NCBI GenBank assembly: GCA_004525885.1
Contig: SPBV01000079.1
Span: forward strand, 1-7,978
DNA from: Nitrosomonadales bacterium
GTDB lineage: Bacteria; Pseudomonadota; Gammaproteobacteria; Burkholderiales; Nitrosomonadaceae
DNA: 7,978 bases
Direction: 5' to 3'
Part shown: positions 6,080 through 7,978 of the stretch, piece after piece
Layout of the letters: each line of letters begins with the position of its first letter
How positions within the stretch are numbered: position 1 is the stretch's first letter
Translations under genes and position numbers: made by a program
Notes under the pieces: generated by a model
What the model was told of the DNA's origin: nothing
Databases searched by the model: none
What the model saw: the letters and a program-made list of their open reading frames with translations, nothing else

Positions 6080-7330
6080 TCAAGTTCCATAAACTGGAAA
6101 CTTAGCGCACAAGGCTTTCGCTTCATGCGCCACACGTAGTAAAACCTCATTGTCAGCAGGTGAATCTAATACATCGGCGACCAGATTTGCAAGTTGTTCT
6201 ATTTCAATTTCTTTGAAGCCACGCGTGGTAACTGCTGGCGTACCTATGCGGATACCACTAGTAACAAATGGTTTTTGTGGATCGTTAGGAATAGCGTTTT
6301 TGTTTACCGTAATGTGCGCATGCCCCAACGATTCCTCCGCTTGCCTGCCAGTAAGGTTTTTCGCCTGAAGATCCACCAGAAACATATGGCAATCAGTGCG
6401 CCCGGAGACAATACGCAAGCCACGCTCATTTAACACTTTGGTCATTACGCGCGCATTGTCGATTACTTGCTCCTGATAATCCTTGAATTCTTTACTAGCG
6501 GCCTCCTTAAAAGCAACCGCCTTAGCTGCAATCACATGCATCATGGGTCCGCCTTGGGTCTGTGGAAAGATTGCTGAGTTAAGTGCTTTTTCATGTTCAG
6601 GCTTGGCCATAATAATTCCACCACGTGGCCCACGTAATGTTTTGTGGGTGGTGCTAGTAACAAAATCTGCAATGCCAACAGGATTAGGATAAAACCCTGC
6701 GGCCACGAGTCCTGCATAATGAGCCATGTCCACAAATAGGAAGGCCCCCACATCATCAGCGATCTCGCGAAAAGACTTCCAGTTTATCACTAGAGAATAG
6801 GCAGAAGCGCCAGCAACGATCATTTTCGGCTTGTGTTCATGTGCCAACCGTTCTACCTCATTGTAATCAAGTTCCTCGGTTTCGGGATTAAGACCATATG
6901 CGACAGAGTTAAAAATTTTACCGCTAAAATTAACTGACGCTCCGTGGGTCAAATGTCCGCCATGAGCAAGGGACATACCAAGAAGAGTATCTCCTGGTTT
7001 CAAAACAGATAAATAAACGGCTGCGTTAGCCTGCGAACCAGAGTGTGGCTGGACAATGACATACTCTGCTGCAAACAGTGATCTCGCCCGGTCTATCGCA
7101 TACTGCTCGACCAGATCCACATACTCACAACCACCGTAATAACGTTTACCAGGATAGCCTTCAGCATACTTATTGGTCAACACAGACCCTTGCGCCTGCA
7201 TAACAGCGGGGCTGGCATAGTTCTCTGAGGCAATTAATTCGATATGGTCTTCTTGACGCTGAATTTCACTTTTAATTGCCCGCCATAAATCCGGATCAAT
7301 GCTTTCAATTGTTTGCTTCGAGGAAAACAT
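6080..7330 (-). CDS. glyA: serine hydroxymethyltransferase
   Basis: GlyA is a cytoplasmic PLP enzyme that interconverts serine and glycine while charging tetrahydrofolate with a one-carbon unit. The 416-residue protein is full length. It shows IELIASENY (30-38), LTNKYAEGYPGKRYYGGCE (51-69), VQPHSGSQAN (93-102), GMSLAHGGHLTHG (118-130), VDMAHYAGLVAAG (200-212, PLP-contacting Asp201 and His204), the Schiff-base Lys230 in TSTTHKTLRGPRGG, and GIRIGTPAVTTRG near the C-terminus. The Tyr in MAHYAG is usually Ile or Val, a mild change. The ATG at 7330 follows CCCCC and has no Shine-Dalgarno sequence, but gives the expected MFS...TI...DPDLW N-terminus. It may be the first gene of a glyA-nrdR-ribD transcript; the 89-bp gap to nrdR leaves this open. 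Confidence 0.97.
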   Translation of the reverse strand: MFSSKQTIESIDPDLWRAIKSEIQRQEDHIELIASENYASPAVMQAQGSVLTNKYAEGYPGKRYYGGCEYVDLVEQYAIDRARSLFAAEYVIVQPHSGSQANAAVYLSVLKPGDTLLGMSLAHGGHLTHGASVNFSGKIFNSVAYGLNPETEELDYNEVERLAHEHKPKMIVAGASAYSLVINWKSFREIADDVGAFLFVDMAHYAGLVAAGFYPNPVGIADFVTSTTHKTLRGPRGGIIMAKPEHEKALNSAIFPQTQGGPMMHVIAAKAVAFKEAASKEFKDYQEQVIDNARVMTKVLNERGLRIVSGRTDCHMFLVDLQAKNLTGRQAEESLGHAHITVNKNAIPNDPQKPFVTSGIRIGTPAVTTRGFKEIEIEQLANLVADVLDSPADNEVLLRVAHEAKALCAKFPVYGT

Positions 7331-7414
7331 GGGGGTATAGACACCGTGGAATTGTTAGAACCTAGATTTTACCATCATCGGTCGGGAATCGTGTGGAGAT
7401 TCAAAGAACATGAT

Positions 7415-7445
7415 TTTATATTGATTCCTCGCCCCCTTGTAACAA
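7415..7445 (-). promoter_or_regulatory. candidate sigma-70 promoter of glyA
   Basis: On the minus strand a TATAAA box (7420-7415, in TATAAAAT) lies 19 bp after TTGTTA (7445-7440), or 16 bp after the overlapping TTACAA. Transcription would start near 7408 and leave a leader of about 78 nt. The leader includes a small GAATC/GATTC dyad (plus strand 7386-7402, loop of seven). The -10 box is good and the -35 poor. Confidence 0.35.
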
Positions 7446-7808
7446 TATGATGACTTTATTAATGCGGAACTTTTGCCTGTAAAATGTTGTCTCTACGCTT
7501 CGTTCAAGGGTTCGCTTGTGATGTACTTTCAATTCAATATAAGGCGCAATTAAATTATACTGATAACACTTCCAACTAATAAAAATTATAAATACTCATA
7601 CCTCAAAGAACCTTAGTAACTTGTTTTTAAAATACTATTTTTTGCTCTCTTTGCTAGAGTTCGGTGTAAATAAAACACGCGAGGTATTTTTATATTGGAA
7701 GAAATTCGCGTTGCAATTGTTTGCACGACTGGTTAACATCTGCATTGCACAATTTGTGATTATTGCCTGATGACTATTGGTTTCGAGAATCTGAAATCAA
7801 AATTTTCC

Positions 7809-7854
7809 TTAAGAGTTTGACTTAATCAAGCTTATGAGAAGAGTTTGATCTTCT
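7809..7854. repeat. two tandem hairpins with an identical AGTTTGA loop
   Basis: Hairpin 1 is TTAAG (7809-7813), loop AGTTTGA, CTTAA (7821-7825). Hairpin 2 is AGAAG (7837-7841), loop AGTTTGAT, CTTCT (7850-7854). The shared ten bases AAGAGTTTGA recur 28 bp apart (7811 and 7839). The two outer stem pairs differ between copies but stay complementary (T-A/T-A against A-T/G-C). That pattern suggests RNA structure or a duplicated protein site with a fixed centre. The stems are only five or six pairs, so chance is possible. The function is unknown. Confidence 0.35.
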
Positions 7855-7864
7855 TAAATAGGTT

Positions 7865-7885
7865 TTGCCCGCATTTACGCGGCAA
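7865..7885. repeat. GC-containing hairpin
   Basis: TTGCCCGC (7865-7872) pairs with GCGGCAA (7879-7885) around loop ATTTAC, leaving one bulged C. It is the strongest hairpin in the right-hand non-coding region. Neither side has a T-run, so it is not a standard intrinsic terminator. It follows the tandem hairpins by 10 bp and could belong to the same structured transcript. Confidence 0.4.
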
Positions 7886-7916
7886 CTTAGGCGAACAATG
7901 AACTGAATATTTTAAT

Positions 7917-7944
7917 AATTGATTGATTGATTGTTTGTTTATTT
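7917..7944. repeat. short tetranucleotide tract (GATT/GTTT)
   Basis: Seven four-base units in register: AATT, GATT three times, GTTT twice, ATTT. Only three units are identical, below the length usually seen at slipping loci, so this is probably simple low-complexity sequence. Confidence 0.4.
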
Positions 7945-7978
7945 AGAATATACGCCATAATTACACGGGCTTTATAAC

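Larger units (their letters stand above)
7331..7978. other. 648-bp AT-rich region without a recognisable gene
   Basis: All frames are broken by frequent stops. I find no start with an open frame and ribosome site, no tRNA cloverleaf and no rRNA. The first 110 bp hold the glyA leader and candidate promoter. A TAGTA/TACTA dyad (7614-7637) followed by six T (7638-7643) could be a very weak plus-strand terminator. TTGCA occurs at 7711, 7721 and 7745 without a clear operator pattern. Two similar hairpins, a stronger hairpin and a tetranucleotide tract lie at 7809-7944 and are listed separately. An unannotated small RNA or the promoter of a gene to the right is possible. Confidence 0.55.

Noticed and set aside
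7839..7850. AAGAGTTTGATC resembles the conserved 5' end of 16S rRNA
   Set aside because: The match ends at once (TTCTTAAATAGG instead of CTGGCTCAG), and the sequence is better explained as part of the second hairpin.
7865..7897. Integron attC-like or terminator interpretation of the TTGCCCGC hairpin and following GCGAAC
   Set aside because: There are no paired R'/R'' core sites, no cassette gene, and no T-run on either strand.
7887..7976. Minus-strand open frame entering from the right edge (about 29 residues ending at a TAA near 7887)
   Set aside because: The encoded residues (rich in Ile, Asn and Gln over the GATT tract) match no family I know and look like translated low-complexity DNA. 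The end of an unseen gene cannot be fully excluded.

Overview
The window looks like chromosomal DNA of an AT-rich betaproteobacterium, tentatively Nitrosomonadales or a relative. The reasons are the NrdR, SHMT and RegA sequences and the linkage glyA-nrdR-ribD / ribE-ribBX-ribH. The lineage is an inference from remembered family features, not from a search. Nearly all coding sequence belongs to well-known families, and I see no phage, IS element, CRISPR array, toxin or defence module.

Layout. A minus-strand block (1-2281) carries riboflavin genes transcribed in the order ribE, ribBX (a RibB/RibA-like fusion) and ribH; ribH runs off the left edge. A 298-bp divergent spacer (2282-2579) separates it from a plus-strand two-component pair, regB-regA (2580-4399), whose genes overlap by 4 bp. 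This pair converges on a second minus-strand block (4426-7330), transcribed glyA, nrdR, ribD. The last 648 bp (7331-7978) show no convincing gene. They hold the probable glyA promoter and several small inverted or direct repeats.

How the genes work together. RibD, RibBX, RibH and RibE cover the riboflavin steps after GTP cyclohydrolase II, apart from the pathway phosphatase. The RibA-like half of RibBX has lost the zinc cysteines and neighbouring catalytic motifs of GTP cyclohydrolase II, so the first step must be encoded elsewhere. NrdR represses ribonucleotide reductase genes. GlyA supplies one-carbon units to folate metabolism. RegB/RegA is the redox-responsive global regulator known from Rhodobacter (PrrB/PrrA). 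Here it sits between two riboflavin blocks, shares an upstream region with ribE, and has no senC/prrC beside it.

The points most worth following up are the degenerate RibA half, the placement of regBA inside the riboflavin cluster with a shared divergent control region, and a pair of tandem hairpins with the same loop (AGTTTGA) and compensating stem changes in the right-hand non-coding region.
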